Assembly: GCA_025917655.1 (NCBI GenBank)
Contig: CP084610.1
Span: 62,001-126,000 of the forward strand
Origin: Chlorella sorokiniana
Taxonomy: Eukaryota > Chlorophyta > Trebouxiophyceae > Chlorellales > Chlorellaceae
Reading direction: 5' to 3'
DNA: 64,000 nucleotides
The notes under the pieces were generated by a model, which saw only the letters and a list, made by a program, of their open reading frames with translations, ran no database searches and was not told the DNA's origin. Position 1 is the stretch's first letter, and each line of letters starts with the position of its first letter. A program made the position numbers and the translations under genes. Below, one piece after another: positions 1 through 9,826 of the stretch.

Positions 1-3000
1 CACCAGGAACCAGGCTTCCACAGCAGCAGCCTGCTCACCCGGCATATCCTCGTCGCCGCTTGCCTCCGCCTCATCGCCGCCGTCACCCACACCTACATCC
101 CCGCCCGCGGCCGCCAGGTGGTAGTTTCCGTAACGAGCCAGCAGCTCCTCCAGCGGCAGCTCCGCCTCCTCATCCAACCCCGCCAGCTCAGCAGCCTCCT
201 CGTGCTGCGATGAGGCGTTGGGGGCAAGACGGCGGCGCAGAGCTGGGTGGCGGTGTGCAAGGCGCACACTGTGGTGCCCCACAGTTCCCTGACAGCAGTG
301 CTGGGATGCCAAGCGCGAACGCACTCCCATGCCAGGCAGCTGCGGCGCCAGGCTGCACACGCAGCGACGCCCCACAATTGGGCGCAAAGCAACAGCGCAA
401 CCCACCTTGACGTCCCGCCCCTCTGCCGCCGCCATCGCCTCCTCCTCTTCGATGGTGGCCTCGTTGTCGACGTCGTCTTCATCGCCGCGGTACTCCTCTG
501 CAGTACAGGGCAGTACAGTCGGCACGCTTGCAGTACAAGCAGTAAGGTGCGCAAAAACGGCAGCACACATGCTGGCGAGCTGGCTCCAGGGGCGGTCGGC
601 ACAAACGAGCACAGCAGCAACCTGCTTGATGCGCCCACATGCCAGCGATAAGTTGTTGTGCGCAGCAGCAACGGTAGCAGCAGCAGAGTTGAGAGCACCA
701 GCCGCGCCAGCTGGGCAGCAGCTCACCTTCGTCGGCCTCCTCGCCGGCCGCAGCATGCGCCTCCAAGCTGGGCCCCGCGCCGGGGTCACCTGGCGGCGCT
801 GCTGCCGCCGCCGGCTGCTCCAGCAGCGCCGCCGTGCCCTCATCCTCGCCAGCTGGCGCCAGCGGGGCATCCCCTTCCAGCAGAGCGGCCGTGCCCTCCT
901 CCTCCCCGCCCTCCAGCTTCACAGCCGCCAGGTCAGAGCCTGCATCGGACGCTGCGTCAGAGTCGCCCATCACCTCATCCTCCGCATCAACCCCCAAGCC
1001 TGCAGCAGGGGCAGGCCGCGAGAAAGGGCGCAACAAGGCAGACAGTCAGCACACAGCATACGATCCCAGGCATGTGCAGCGAAAGCTCAACAGCCGGTGC
1101 GCGCTGTCTACTGGCCGGCTAGCCACAGCGCGCTGGGTGGAAGGGCCACGACCCAGCGGCTTCCACATGCACCGCCAGACGACTCCAAATCTTTCTCCAC
1201 CCCTCTGCCGTGTGCTGGCCTGTCGATATAGAGACACAGACCCACCTTCGCCAGCTGCGCCTCCGTAGTCGGCGGCTGCCAGGTGGTAGTTGCCGTACCG
1301 AGCCAGCAGCTCCTCCAGCGGCAGCTCCGCCTCCTCATCCAACCCCGCCAGCTCAGCAGCCTCCTCGTGCTGCGCCCACAGAACACAGGATGTGGCGAAG
1401 CTGACCAGCCGCAAGCCCACAAGACCTGAAGGCCACGCCCGGCGGTGCAAGGAGCACGGAGAGACAAACAGGGAAACTCCACACCGCCCACGTCCTGCAG
1501 CCGCCCGGCGGCATGCCGCCGTGCAGCAGCGCAGCCCACCTTGACGTCCCGCCCCTCTGCCGCCGCCATCGCCTCCTCCTCCTCGATGGTGGCCTCGTTG
1601 TCGGCGTCATCGTCCTCCCCCGGAGCGATACTCGGCGGAGTCATCGCCGCCCTCTGCTGGCAGCAACGGGAGGGCCGGCAACAGCAGCAGAACCTCGGCG
1701 GCTGGTGGCGGGGGAGAAGGGGTCTGAGGGGCCCCCGGCTGCCAGCAGACAGTCGTACGGCGGGAGTGGAGCCGCGGGGAAGCAAGGGCCGCCGGGCTGC
1801 GACCGCCGTCCCCAGCAGCCCACCTGCTGTGCCAGACACCGCGGCAGAGGCGGGCAGGGCGGGCGAAACCGCGCGGTGCGAGCGGCGCGGCCGCGGCGGC
1901 GCGACCTCCTCCCCAAGCTCGCCGCCAGAGGGCGCGGGGCGCCGAAGGAGGGCGCGGCGCTCAGCGGCTGGCTGCCGGCCGTGCCCAGGCGGCGGCTGCC
2001 TTGGCAGCTTCCTCCCCTTGAGCCGCTCCGCCAGCATGGTGCTGTACTTCTGGGTCTGGCCCAGCAGGAAGTCCAGCTGCAGGAGGTACAGGTGGCGGTA
2101 CAAGTGGCGGTACAGCACCTGGCATGGAGGCCAAGCATGAGGGGCATGCATGTGGTGTGGCGAGGGCTGGGCGGCACGCGGCTGCCCCTCTCGGCAGCCC
2201 ATAGCACGCATCAATCAAAACGGGCAGCCGCGCCGGCTGACCGCGCGCCGTTCATGCTCCGCCCCACTGTTGTTGTCTGCTGGCGCACCCCACTGCGCTC
2301 CCTGTGTCGCTCCTGAACGTCCCCTGCGCTGCCTGCAGGCAGCGCCTGTACCGCTTGTAACGCACCTGCTTGTCCATCACCTCCTTCTTCTTCGCCTCCA
2401 CCTCGCTCCGCACCTTGAAGGCCACCACGCGCTGAGCCTTGCACCAGAAGGCCGCCACCTGGCGCCAGGCGGACACACAGTGGAGGGAGGGGCAGCCGTG
2501 AATGCATCGCCGCGAGGAAGGTGCATGCATGTGGAGGGGGCAGGAATGCGAGCGGCAGAAAGGGGCGGAGCGGCAGCAGGGTGCCACGCCCTAACACGCC
2601 ACGGCCCCTAGCCGCCCGCGCGGCCGCCATTGCCGGCGCCCCCACACCCGCCAAGCCGCGCTGCCCACACCCGCCCGCCCACCTCCTTGGCGATCCAGGC
2701 TGCTCGCTTGCGAAGTGCCTTCTCCTCTTCCCGCGCCCGCACCGCCACCCGGGCCTCCAGGTCCCGCTCCGACTTCTGGGCGGCTACCGCGTACCGCTTG
2801 GCCGTCTTCACCTTCCAGGCCCGCTCCTTGGCAAACTCCTTGGCCAGCCACTGAAAACACAAGGGGTATGAAAGGACAAACAGAAGGGTAGGGGGGGACG
2901 GGGACTTGGAAAACAGAAGGGGCAGGTTCAAATCCAAGGCACCCGGGAAGGGAGGCACTGACGACAGGCTGCCAGCAGCGAGGCCCAAGAGGGTGGGCAC

Positions 3001-3774
3001 CGATGCAGCGAGAGGGCACATGGAGCCTGGGCAACGGAAGTTTTGCATGCGGAAGGCAGCAGCCGCGGCGGCTGCAGCAGCGCCTGCATGATGCTCTTTG
3101 GGGCGGGGCGGGAGCGGGGCAGAGGGTGCCATGCCTGGCACGCCAGCTGCGCCTGCCAGCCACGCAGCTGCAACCCCAGCGTGTTCAACATGCTCACAGC
3201 AAGTGCACAGGGCGACCAAACACGCACACGGAGGATACAGCGGCTGCGCTCACCACCATCTCTTCAAGCAGGCAGTCCCAGTGCGTCTTGCCGCGCTTGG
3301 GCTCGGGAGCCGGGGCCACCTGCACAGCGTGCGCAGCGCGGACGGGCAGCCAAGTGGGAGGCACCTCCTGAGGCAGTTGGCGGCGGGCGCGGCCCTGCAA
3401 AACCGCTTGCAGGTGCTCCGTAGGCAGCTGCTCTGCCGGCCGGCCGCTGCCTTGTCAGTCGGGATGCAAGGCGGGCACCCGAGGCTGCTGGCCCCAGGCA
3501 TGTCACGCACCTTGGCCGCTTGCAGGCGGGCCCGAATGCGGGCAGCCTCAGCCAGCACCGCCGCCTCCTCCTGCCGCAGCCGCTCCGCCTCAGCGGCTGC
3601 CGCGGCGGCGTCTGCGGCATCTGGCGCGCCAGGCTGCGGCTGCTGGCCCTCCTGGGACAGCGCCGTGGGCTGCGCGGCGGCGGCAGCCGCGGCAGCGGCC
3701 ACTTCTTGCTGCACGGCGTACGCAGCGGCGTCCACGCTCGCGTCTTGCGGCAGCAAAGCAGCGGCCAGAGAGTC
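1..3774 (-). CDS. PIE1: SWR1/PIE1-like chromatin-remodelling ATPase, N-terminal part (3' end beyond left edge)
   Basis: This is the N-terminal part of the Snf2-family ATPase of the SWR1/SRCAP complex (PIE1 in plants), which exchanges H2A for H2A.Z in nuclear chromatin. Best exons are 3774-3511, 3319-3254, 2850-2683, 2458-2366, 2076 to about 1824, about 1640-1540, 1369-1246, 999-727, 497-406, and 204 to the edge. The HSA domain, known to bind actin and Arp4, runs from KTHWDCLLEEMV through WLAKEFAKERAWK to FWCKAQRVV. A phase-0 junction then joins DKQ to LDFLLGQTQKYSTML, a motif typical of SWR1 rather than INO80. Acidic ATIEEEEAM and LPLEELLARYGNY motifs follow twice, around a Glu/Asp-rich exon. 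The ATPase core is outside the window. The Ala/Gln-rich exon 3774-3511 has no convincing ATG, so a further 5' exon is likely. Family assignment is firm; exon limits in the acidic part are approximate. Confidence 0.85.
100..1640 (-). repeat. Duplicated acidic exon pair inside the SWR1-like gene
   Basis: Bases about 109-209 and 1273-1374 are nearly identical, as are about 393-490 and 1530-1625. The first pair encodes the LPLEELLARYGNY motif and the second the NEATIEEEEAM motif, in the same order in both copies. Splice-site context is conserved too: each acidic exon ends in a GACGTCAAG donor. Plant PIE1 proteins are known to carry two diverged versions of this block. Here the copies are almost the same at DNA level, so they were duplicated recently or have been homogenised by gene conversion. 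Confidence 0.8.
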
Positions 3775-4350
3775 CTGCGGCAGCACAGTGCGAGGGAGGG
3801 TGGCACTGGCGACCAGACCAGTAAACGGCCGGCAGCCTCAAGTAGACGGGCAGCTTGTCGCCGCCGGCTGCCGCTGCCCTGCACCGCCCCGCACCTGCGA
3901 CCTCCGCCTCGGGGGCATTGGAGCTCTGCTAAGTTAGGGTCGACAAAGCATTGTCAGGCGGGAAACAGGAGGTGGACAGCCGCTACAGGCGATCGCCGAG
4001 GGACTGTGACAGGCTGCCAGCGGTATTGGCGACTTCTGGCAGCCAAATACGATTCTTGACAACTGGATGGTGCAAAGCGAAAGCAGTAAACGCCGCGCCG
4101 AGAGCAAGGGCTCACTGCCCGGCGGTGGTGCTTGTCAAGGGCAACTTGGCGAGCGCAGGCATTCAAAACAATGCTGACACGATGTCTAAATGCCATGTAG
4201 GGCCTGGACTGCGCTTGGAGACGCTGCAGGCAGAAGCCGACGTACAGGCGTGGGTACAAGTCTCCTGCGAGCGCATTGACAGGAATTCGGCCCGTCGTCG
4301 CGCTATACGTGCGCTTTGCATTGATCACGTTTCGATTTCAGGTCTCGAGA
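3775..4350. promoter_or_regulatory. Divergent intergenic region between SWR1-like and TMEM205-like genes
   Basis: This stretch separates two genes transcribed away from each other and should hold both promoters, plus probably the first exon or 5' UTR of the SWR1-like gene. It is less GC-rich than the coding flanks. I see no convincing TATA box, repeat or conserved reading frame in it. Confidence 0.4.
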
Positions 4351-6660
4351 ATGGCAACGTTTGCGGCGACCAGAACAAGCTCAGTGCTCTCCAACCCGCT
4401 TGCGCACCGCCTCTCAACTTCAACTCGTGCGCTACCGATTGCGTTCCGTGGGTAGGACGCCGCATTGTGCGGTGTTTGTGTGGATGCCCTGTGCTCTGCC
4501 GCCGCGCGTGCGCAGCCGGCACCGCCAGGCGCTGCCGCGCACCCGTTGTCATCTGGCCGCGCCTGCCGCCTGCCCTGCTTTCCTCCTTCAGGGTCGGTCG
4601 CAGCAGCATGAGCGCTCCAGCCCGTCGCCGCACGCCAGGCGCAGCGGGCAGCACGGCGAGCGGCCCTGTGGTGGCGGCCGCAGCCACCGGAGACGTGCAG
4701 GGAGCCATGCTGGATGCCCCCAGCGCCGCCAACAAGAACTGGGTGCGCCTGCTGGCGGTGTCTGGTGAGCAACGGCTACGGTTGCTGGTAATTTCGCTGT
4801 ACAAGCAGCCAGGATCATGCCTGCTGGCCTGATGCGCCCACCAGATTGCGCCGCCACAGCGCTGCCCACGGGCTTGCTACCCTGGTCGGCGCAATCCGTC
4901 TGCTGCTGCCGCATCTGCAACGCTTACACCCCGGCCTCGCCGTTGTGCGTGTGCGGCTGTGGCCGCGGACCGCTGCGTGGCTCAGCCATGCCCGCCGCCG
5001 CCCGCTCCCCGCTGCCGCAGCCACGGTGGCCGCCGCGGCTCGAGGCACCGCCCTCCTCCCTTCCAGCGGCATCGCCTTTGTGCACCTGCTGGCTTACAGC
5101 ACGTGGCTGGGCTCCCTGGTGTGGACCACCTTTGTGGCGGGTGAGCCCTAGGCGGGGACCACCCAGCTGCTGTGCACGCTGTGCCATCGGGGCGGGGCGC
5201 TGGGCCTGCATGGCCGCTCTCCAGTCGGTTCTGCGTGAAAGTGCCATCGGCAGCCCGCTTCCAAGCCTGGCGGCTGCCTCACGACCGCCCCCACTACACT
5301 ACAGGCATAACGATGTTCAAGAACCTGCCGCGCCAGACGTTTGGCCGGCTGCAGAGCAAGCTGTTCCCGCTGTACTTCGGGCTCTCCGCCGCCTGTACCG
5401 CCATCCAGCTGGGCGTGCTGGTGTTTGCGGCGCAGGCGCCGCCGCAAAAGGAGGTGGTCCTGCTCGGTGCGTGCATGGCGCTGGGCAGCTGCGGGACAGC
5501 TGCTGGGAAGCTGGGAGCGCACCCACCTTAACCTGCCTGCCTGCTGCTGTGGTGAAAGCGCACCCTCTTGGGCCGCTTCTCGCCCCCTCCGCCAAGCCTG
5601 GCTGCTGCATGAGCTGCCCCATCCTGTTGCTGCCACCAGTCGCCTCCCCGTGCTGATCTGCTGCCCCATCTGCCGCCCCGGCCCCACCGCCCCCTGCTCC
5701 TTTCTCATCCTCCTACGCCAACAATCGAACCCCTGCTGCCATCTTCTGCGCTGCCGCCAGTGCTCTTATCCCCTCCTTCCACCGCCCCTGCCCCCCCTTC
5801 TGGCCCCCTCCTGTTTCCTCCCGCAGGCCTGGGCCTGGCCACCTCGCTGCTCAACCTGCTGGTGGCTGAGCCCATTGCCACGGACGTGATGTTCCAGCGC
5901 TATGCTCTGGAGAACGCGCCCGTCCGCGACAACGGTGAGGCGGGGTGCCGGACGGTGGGCGGCGGGTTGCATGCGCCGTCTGTGGCAGCAGCAAACGGCA
6001 TGCTGCCGGCGTGCGCGTGTGCATGTTCGTGCACGTGTGTGTGTGTGTTCGGGTATACATGTGTTCTGGCATGAGGGTTGGTGCATGGTTGGGGTTCCAG
6101 TTGTCCGAAGCTGGCGGCAACGTCTGGCACAGTGCTGGGCTCAGGGGCCGCCGCTGCCGGAGCCTGCCCCAGCCCAAGTCTTTCATATGCCAAGCCAACC
6201 AACCTTCCACACTCGCACCTACACACGACGCCCTGCCTTCCCCCTTCTCTTGTTTGGGACCGCAGCCGCCATCAAGACCCTGGCCAAGCAGTTTGGAAAG
6301 TGGCACGGCATCTCGTCGCTCATCAACCTGGGAACCCTGATCGCGGGTGGGCGGGGGGAGGGGGAGGCAGGGGGGGGCGCGGCAGATGGGAGCCTGTGTG
6401 GCGGGGATGGGGGTTTGGAAGCAGCTGTCCAGACGGCGGACCACAACTGATGCCTTCACGCCACCTTGCGTTTGTTTGGGGGCGAGAGGAGTTTTGTTTT
6501 GAGCGCGCCGCGGCCTTGGCCACAAACCCGCCCTGGCTGGGTTGGCGCCACCTCTGCTGCTTCACCTGCTGCGCCCTCCTCCCCCTTGCGCCCCCTCCCC
6601 TCCGCAGCGATTGGGCACGGCTGGTGGCTGGCCAGCCAGATGCTGGGCGTGCTGGCCTGA
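4351..6660 (+). CDS. Plastid-directed TMEM205-like (DUF4149) membrane protein
   Basis: Small multi-span membrane protein of the TMEM205/DUF4149 family; its biochemical role is not settled in any organism. Exons: 4351-4451, 4592-4764, about 5045-5140, 5305-5466, 5827-5934, 6266-6346, 6608-6660. With the acceptor at 5045 the total is 774 bases and the frame closes (257 residues); the acceptor at 5067 has a better pyrimidine tract but breaks the frame. The N-terminus, MATFAATRTSSVLSNPL followed by Arg/Ser/Thr-rich sequence, looks like a chloroplast transit peptide. Family landmarks are FVHLLAYSTWLGSLVWTTFV, then LPRQTFGRLQSKLFPLYF, YALEN, and WHGISSLINLGTL near the C-terminus, with about four hydrophobic segments. 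It is divergent from the SWR1-like gene and convergent with the Dabb gene. Family call is strong; plastid targeting is inferred from the leader alone. Confidence 0.85.
6017..6065. repeat. GT-rich microsatellite in an intron of the TMEM205-like gene
   Basis: Alternating GT/GC dinucleotides with interruptions, lying between the exons ending at 5934 and starting at 6266. Simple intronic repeat with no coding role. Confidence 0.7.
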
Positions 6661-7205
6661 CCGCACGGCAGTCGAGACCGCTGGCAGCAGTGACGGCTCG
6701 GCGGGCGGGACGACGCGCACAACCTGGGCGCCAGCCCTGCACGCTGCAAGCTTGACGCGTGGGCCGCTTGGAATGAGAGTACAGGGCCACCTGCCAGCGG
6801 TACAGCGGTATATATGACGCACACGGCACCGCCCGGGCCACACAACCGATTTTGACCGATTAAACCAGCTGCATGCACACCCCCATCCAGGTTGATCACT
6901 AATCCAGCAGCATGTCTTGCTGTTTGTTCTGAAATAGCCTTGCACGTAGCTGCAGGCCTTTCCAGGAGGGCAGCGCGCAGGGCAGCAAGCGGGGCCAGGG
7001 GCTGTCGGAGCAGCACGCAGCAGCGGAGGGCAGGCAGGGCCGCTGCGGCGGCTGCATGAGTCCGCTACATGAGCCCGCCCGACACCGCGCGGCTGCTGCT
7101 GCTGTCGCTGGGGCAGGTTTCCAGGGCGCAAGACCACAGCGCGCAGCGGCAGGCGGCCGTCTCCCTGCGGCGGCAGGCAGGAAGGTTGGGTCAGGCCAGG
7201 GGTGT
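6661..7205. other. Convergent 3' flanks of the TMEM205-like and Dabb genes
   Basis: Holds the 3' ends of two converging transcripts. I found no TGTAA-type signal in the right place for either gene, no repeat and no further gene. The 3' limit of the Dabb gene is uncertain, so part of 6.9-7.2 kb may still be its coding or untranslated sequence. Confidence 0.4.
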
Positions 7206-8726
7206 TCAGCGGTTGCCGGGGCAGCGCTGCTTGGAACACAGCCGGCTGGCTTTGAAGCACGGGCAGCCAGGGCCGCACCTCGAGCAGAGCCGCCACGGGG
7301 GGCATTCGAGGAAGCTGCGCAGAAGCTGCTCGTCCTGGAAACGAGCCAGCAGCACGTAATCCGGAGTGGCCAGGAGGCCGCCGCTGCCGCGTCCCCGCCG
7401 CAGAGGTGCCGCCGCCTGCGGGGTTGCCAGCGTGGCGCCCAGGCACCGCCCAAAGCTGCACTGCACCGCCCGAAAGCGGAGGAGAGGGCCAGTTGTTGCG
7501 TGAGGGCCAGGAACTCTGAAGCGTCGCCCTCGCTGGCGCCGCCCTGTGGCATCAGCGGGGTGGCAGACGGGGGGGGGGCAGAGGGAAGCGGGAGGGTGAC
7601 GGTGCGGTGGTGTGATGTGGGCAGGGGTGGCAGGCGTCAAACCCTCCCGAGCAAAACCCCTGCGCGCAATGCGCCAGGCCTTGTTGCGTGCAGCATGCCG
7701 CCAGTTGGCAGCCCCTGATCAGCGATTTGCGGCCCACAAGCAGACTGTGGAGGAAAGGAGCGGCTCACCTGCAGCGCCAGCCCCGCCGCCAGCTCCACCC
7801 CCGCCTCCCACTCGCCGCCGCGCCGGAAGATGGCCTCAAGCTCGTTTGGCACGCTGCCCAGGAAGTTGAGGGTGGCGATGGCTGCGCGCGAGAACGGACA
7901 AGGGCGGGAGGTGCTTGTGACTGTGTGTGTGGGTGTGTGGGTGGGTGTGGATGCGTGCTTAGGAGTGTGTGTGTGTGTTTATGTCGTTTGTATGGGTGTG
8001 AGGCCGCAGAAGACCGAGGCTCCCACAAGGGAGATAGGATGCGGGCAGGCCTCCGACAAGCGCCAGCAGGGCATCGGCAGGCACAAGCTCAGGCATGGGC
8101 AAGGCCGCAGAATGCAGCACCGCTGCGCGCGCACGGCGCAGCAGCCGCGCGCAGGAGGGTTGCAATCTTCTGGCGGCGGCGCCTCCCACTCACCCGTCCC
8201 AGGCGGCGCCCGAGCCCCCCAGCATCAGCTGCACCCGCGGCTGCGCCTCGAACCGCCGCAGCGCCGCCTCATTGCTGTAGCGGAAGAGCACAGCGTGCGT
8301 GAAGGCGGCGCCTGCAGGCGTGTCACCCGAAGGGCGGCGCCGCCGCCGCCAAAGCGCGACAGCGCCGGCGGCAGCGGGCCCGCGCTGCCGCAGATGGGCC
8401 CAGCTGCCGCATACTGTAGGGACCAGATGCCGTCCAGCAGCTGGGAAATGTCCTCCTGCAGCGGCGTGGAAAGGGGCAGAGCAGCGTGGTGACCACAGCA
8501 CGCTGGTGCGTGCTGACATGCCGTGGGGATGTGGCGTTGCAGCCGACCGGGAGCGCCCTCAGAAGCGCTCTGCATCCAGCGGAATCTACTGATTCGGCAG
8601 TTCAATCAACCGATGCTAGAATTCCACCTCACTGGTGCCCGGCGGGAAATGCAAGAGGTGCAGCGATTCCGCCACCGACGCCTGGCGGGCGGCGGCGGCA
8701 GCGGCGATGATCCCGCCTCGCAGCAT
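7206..8726 (-). CDS. Stress-responsive A/B barrel (Dabb) protein with two Dabb-like domains
   Basis: Dimeric alpha-beta barrel (Dabb) proteins are small barrel-forming proteins, in plants often stress-induced; a substrate cannot be named. Approximate exons: 8726-8628, 8455-8327, 8311-8194, 7882-7769, 7543 to about 7206. The first domain starts at HLLHFPPGTSE and ends with FTHAVLFRYSNEAALRRFE, the usual Dabb signature. After a linker containing FLGSVPNELEAIF, a second, weaker domain has AVQCSFGRCLGA and DYVLLARFQDEQLLRSFLE. ATG at 8726 (MLRGGIIAAAAAARQ) is the best start seen. The last exon needs frame changes after LALTQQLA and at a run of six G on the plus strand near 7297-7302, beyond which PPVAALLEVRPWLP continues the domain. 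These look like sequence errors, but a decaying gene is possible. The true stop is uncertain. Confidence 0.65.
7915..7995. repeat. GT/GGGT microsatellite in an intron of the Dabb gene
   Basis: Interrupted run of GTGT and GGGT units between the exons 8311-8194 and 7882-7769. Simple repeat. Confidence 0.7.
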
Positions 8727-9826
8727 TCGTCGGCGTGGGTGGCAGAATGCAAGGGGCGATGGGATGCGTTGCTTCCCGCCGCAGGGCCGCTGTAGGCGCG
8801 AGCAGGCGGACTGTGCCACTGGGAGAGTTTGGGGCATAGCCACTTGGGTCAGGGGCCGCGGCAAGTTGAAATCGATCCCTGTTGAAACGCAGGTCTGCCG
8901 GCTGGCGTCCTCAGCCTGCCTTCCGCGAGATGGGATGAGTTGGCGGCGCATGGCAGGGCCCCGCCGCAAGGCCCTTTGCGCTGCCCGGCCTGTGACCCCC
9001 TGCGCCCCCTGCCCTGCTCTGGCTCTGCTAGTGGAGGATGAATCTCACAGTAAGCTACGAGGTTATTGCCCGCAAAGGGATCGACAAGACGTGAGGAACA
9101 GCATCGCACGGGCGGCTACGGGGAGCGGCATGGGTGAGAGAGAGTACTCAGCTGGCTGCCCGCTGCAGCCCGGTGAGCCGCGAATTCCGGGCCCCTGAGT
9201 GGGAGCAGCGGGCAGACGGGAGACGAAAACTTGGAAAAAACGGCGTGTTGCATGGAGCGGCCCGCTAGGCTTGCCAGGCTGGCTCAGGGAGGAAATTCTG
9301 GTGTGGGGGCATTGTGGACATTTTCAGCGAAAGGGGGACACGAGTGGTTCGAGTGTATGAGGCACAGCATTGAAAACAGAAGAAGCGCCAAGGGGGGGAA
9401 TGAATGAGGGGGAGGGACTGGAAGACTGAGGCCCCGCAGTCGCACCCAGGTGACGGTCTACTGGCCGAACGAAAGGCGATTAGAGGAGGGAGGCAGCCAG
9501 GAGGGAGGCAGGCGGGACAGGCACAACTCACACATTTTCTTTCTTTCATTTTTTTGTTGGGGGGGGTGGGGTGGGGTGGGGTGGGGGGTGGGGGTGTGGG
9601 GGGGGACGTGCAAGCACACATCCATTATGGACAAGGGGGAAACTGGGGGAGGGGGCCTTCACTGGTGCGCTTGCACCCGCTGAGCAGCGAGCGTCCAGGC
9701 GGACCCCGCCGCTCCCGGGGCCCAGTTGTGGGGCAGGGCTACGGGTCTGTATGCGGGACCACTGGGGCTCACTTGGGCGACTGGCCACAGCTCAGGTGAC
9801 CAGCTGGTCAAAGACGATGGACGCCG
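8727..9826. other. Intergenic region upstream of the Dabb gene and downstream of the wall glycoprotein gene
   Basis: Both flanking genes lie on the minus strand, so this holds the Dabb promoter (left part) and the 3' UTR of the wall glycoprotein gene (right part). No reading frame here resembles a gene. The only standout is the G-rich tract at 9557-9608. Confidence 0.4.
9557..9608 (+). repeat. G-rich (GGGGT)n tract with G-quadruplex potential
   Basis: Repeated runs of four or more G separated by single T bases, preceded by a T-rich stretch at 9540-9556. It fits the four-runs-of-G pattern for an intramolecular quadruplex on the plus strand. It lies downstream of the wall glycoprotein stop codon at 9827, so in that transcript it would be a C-rich 3' UTR. 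Confidence 0.7.

Noticed and set aside
329-1231. Plus-strand frames across 0.3-1.2 kb
   Set aside because: They run antisense to exons encoding conserved SWR1 motifs and show no recognisable protein features.
3951-4350. Open frame upstream of and in frame with the TMEM205-like protein
   Set aside because: The ATG at 4351 in another frame, spliced at 4451/4592, gives a convincing transit peptide and the right phase, so the upstream open frame is chance.
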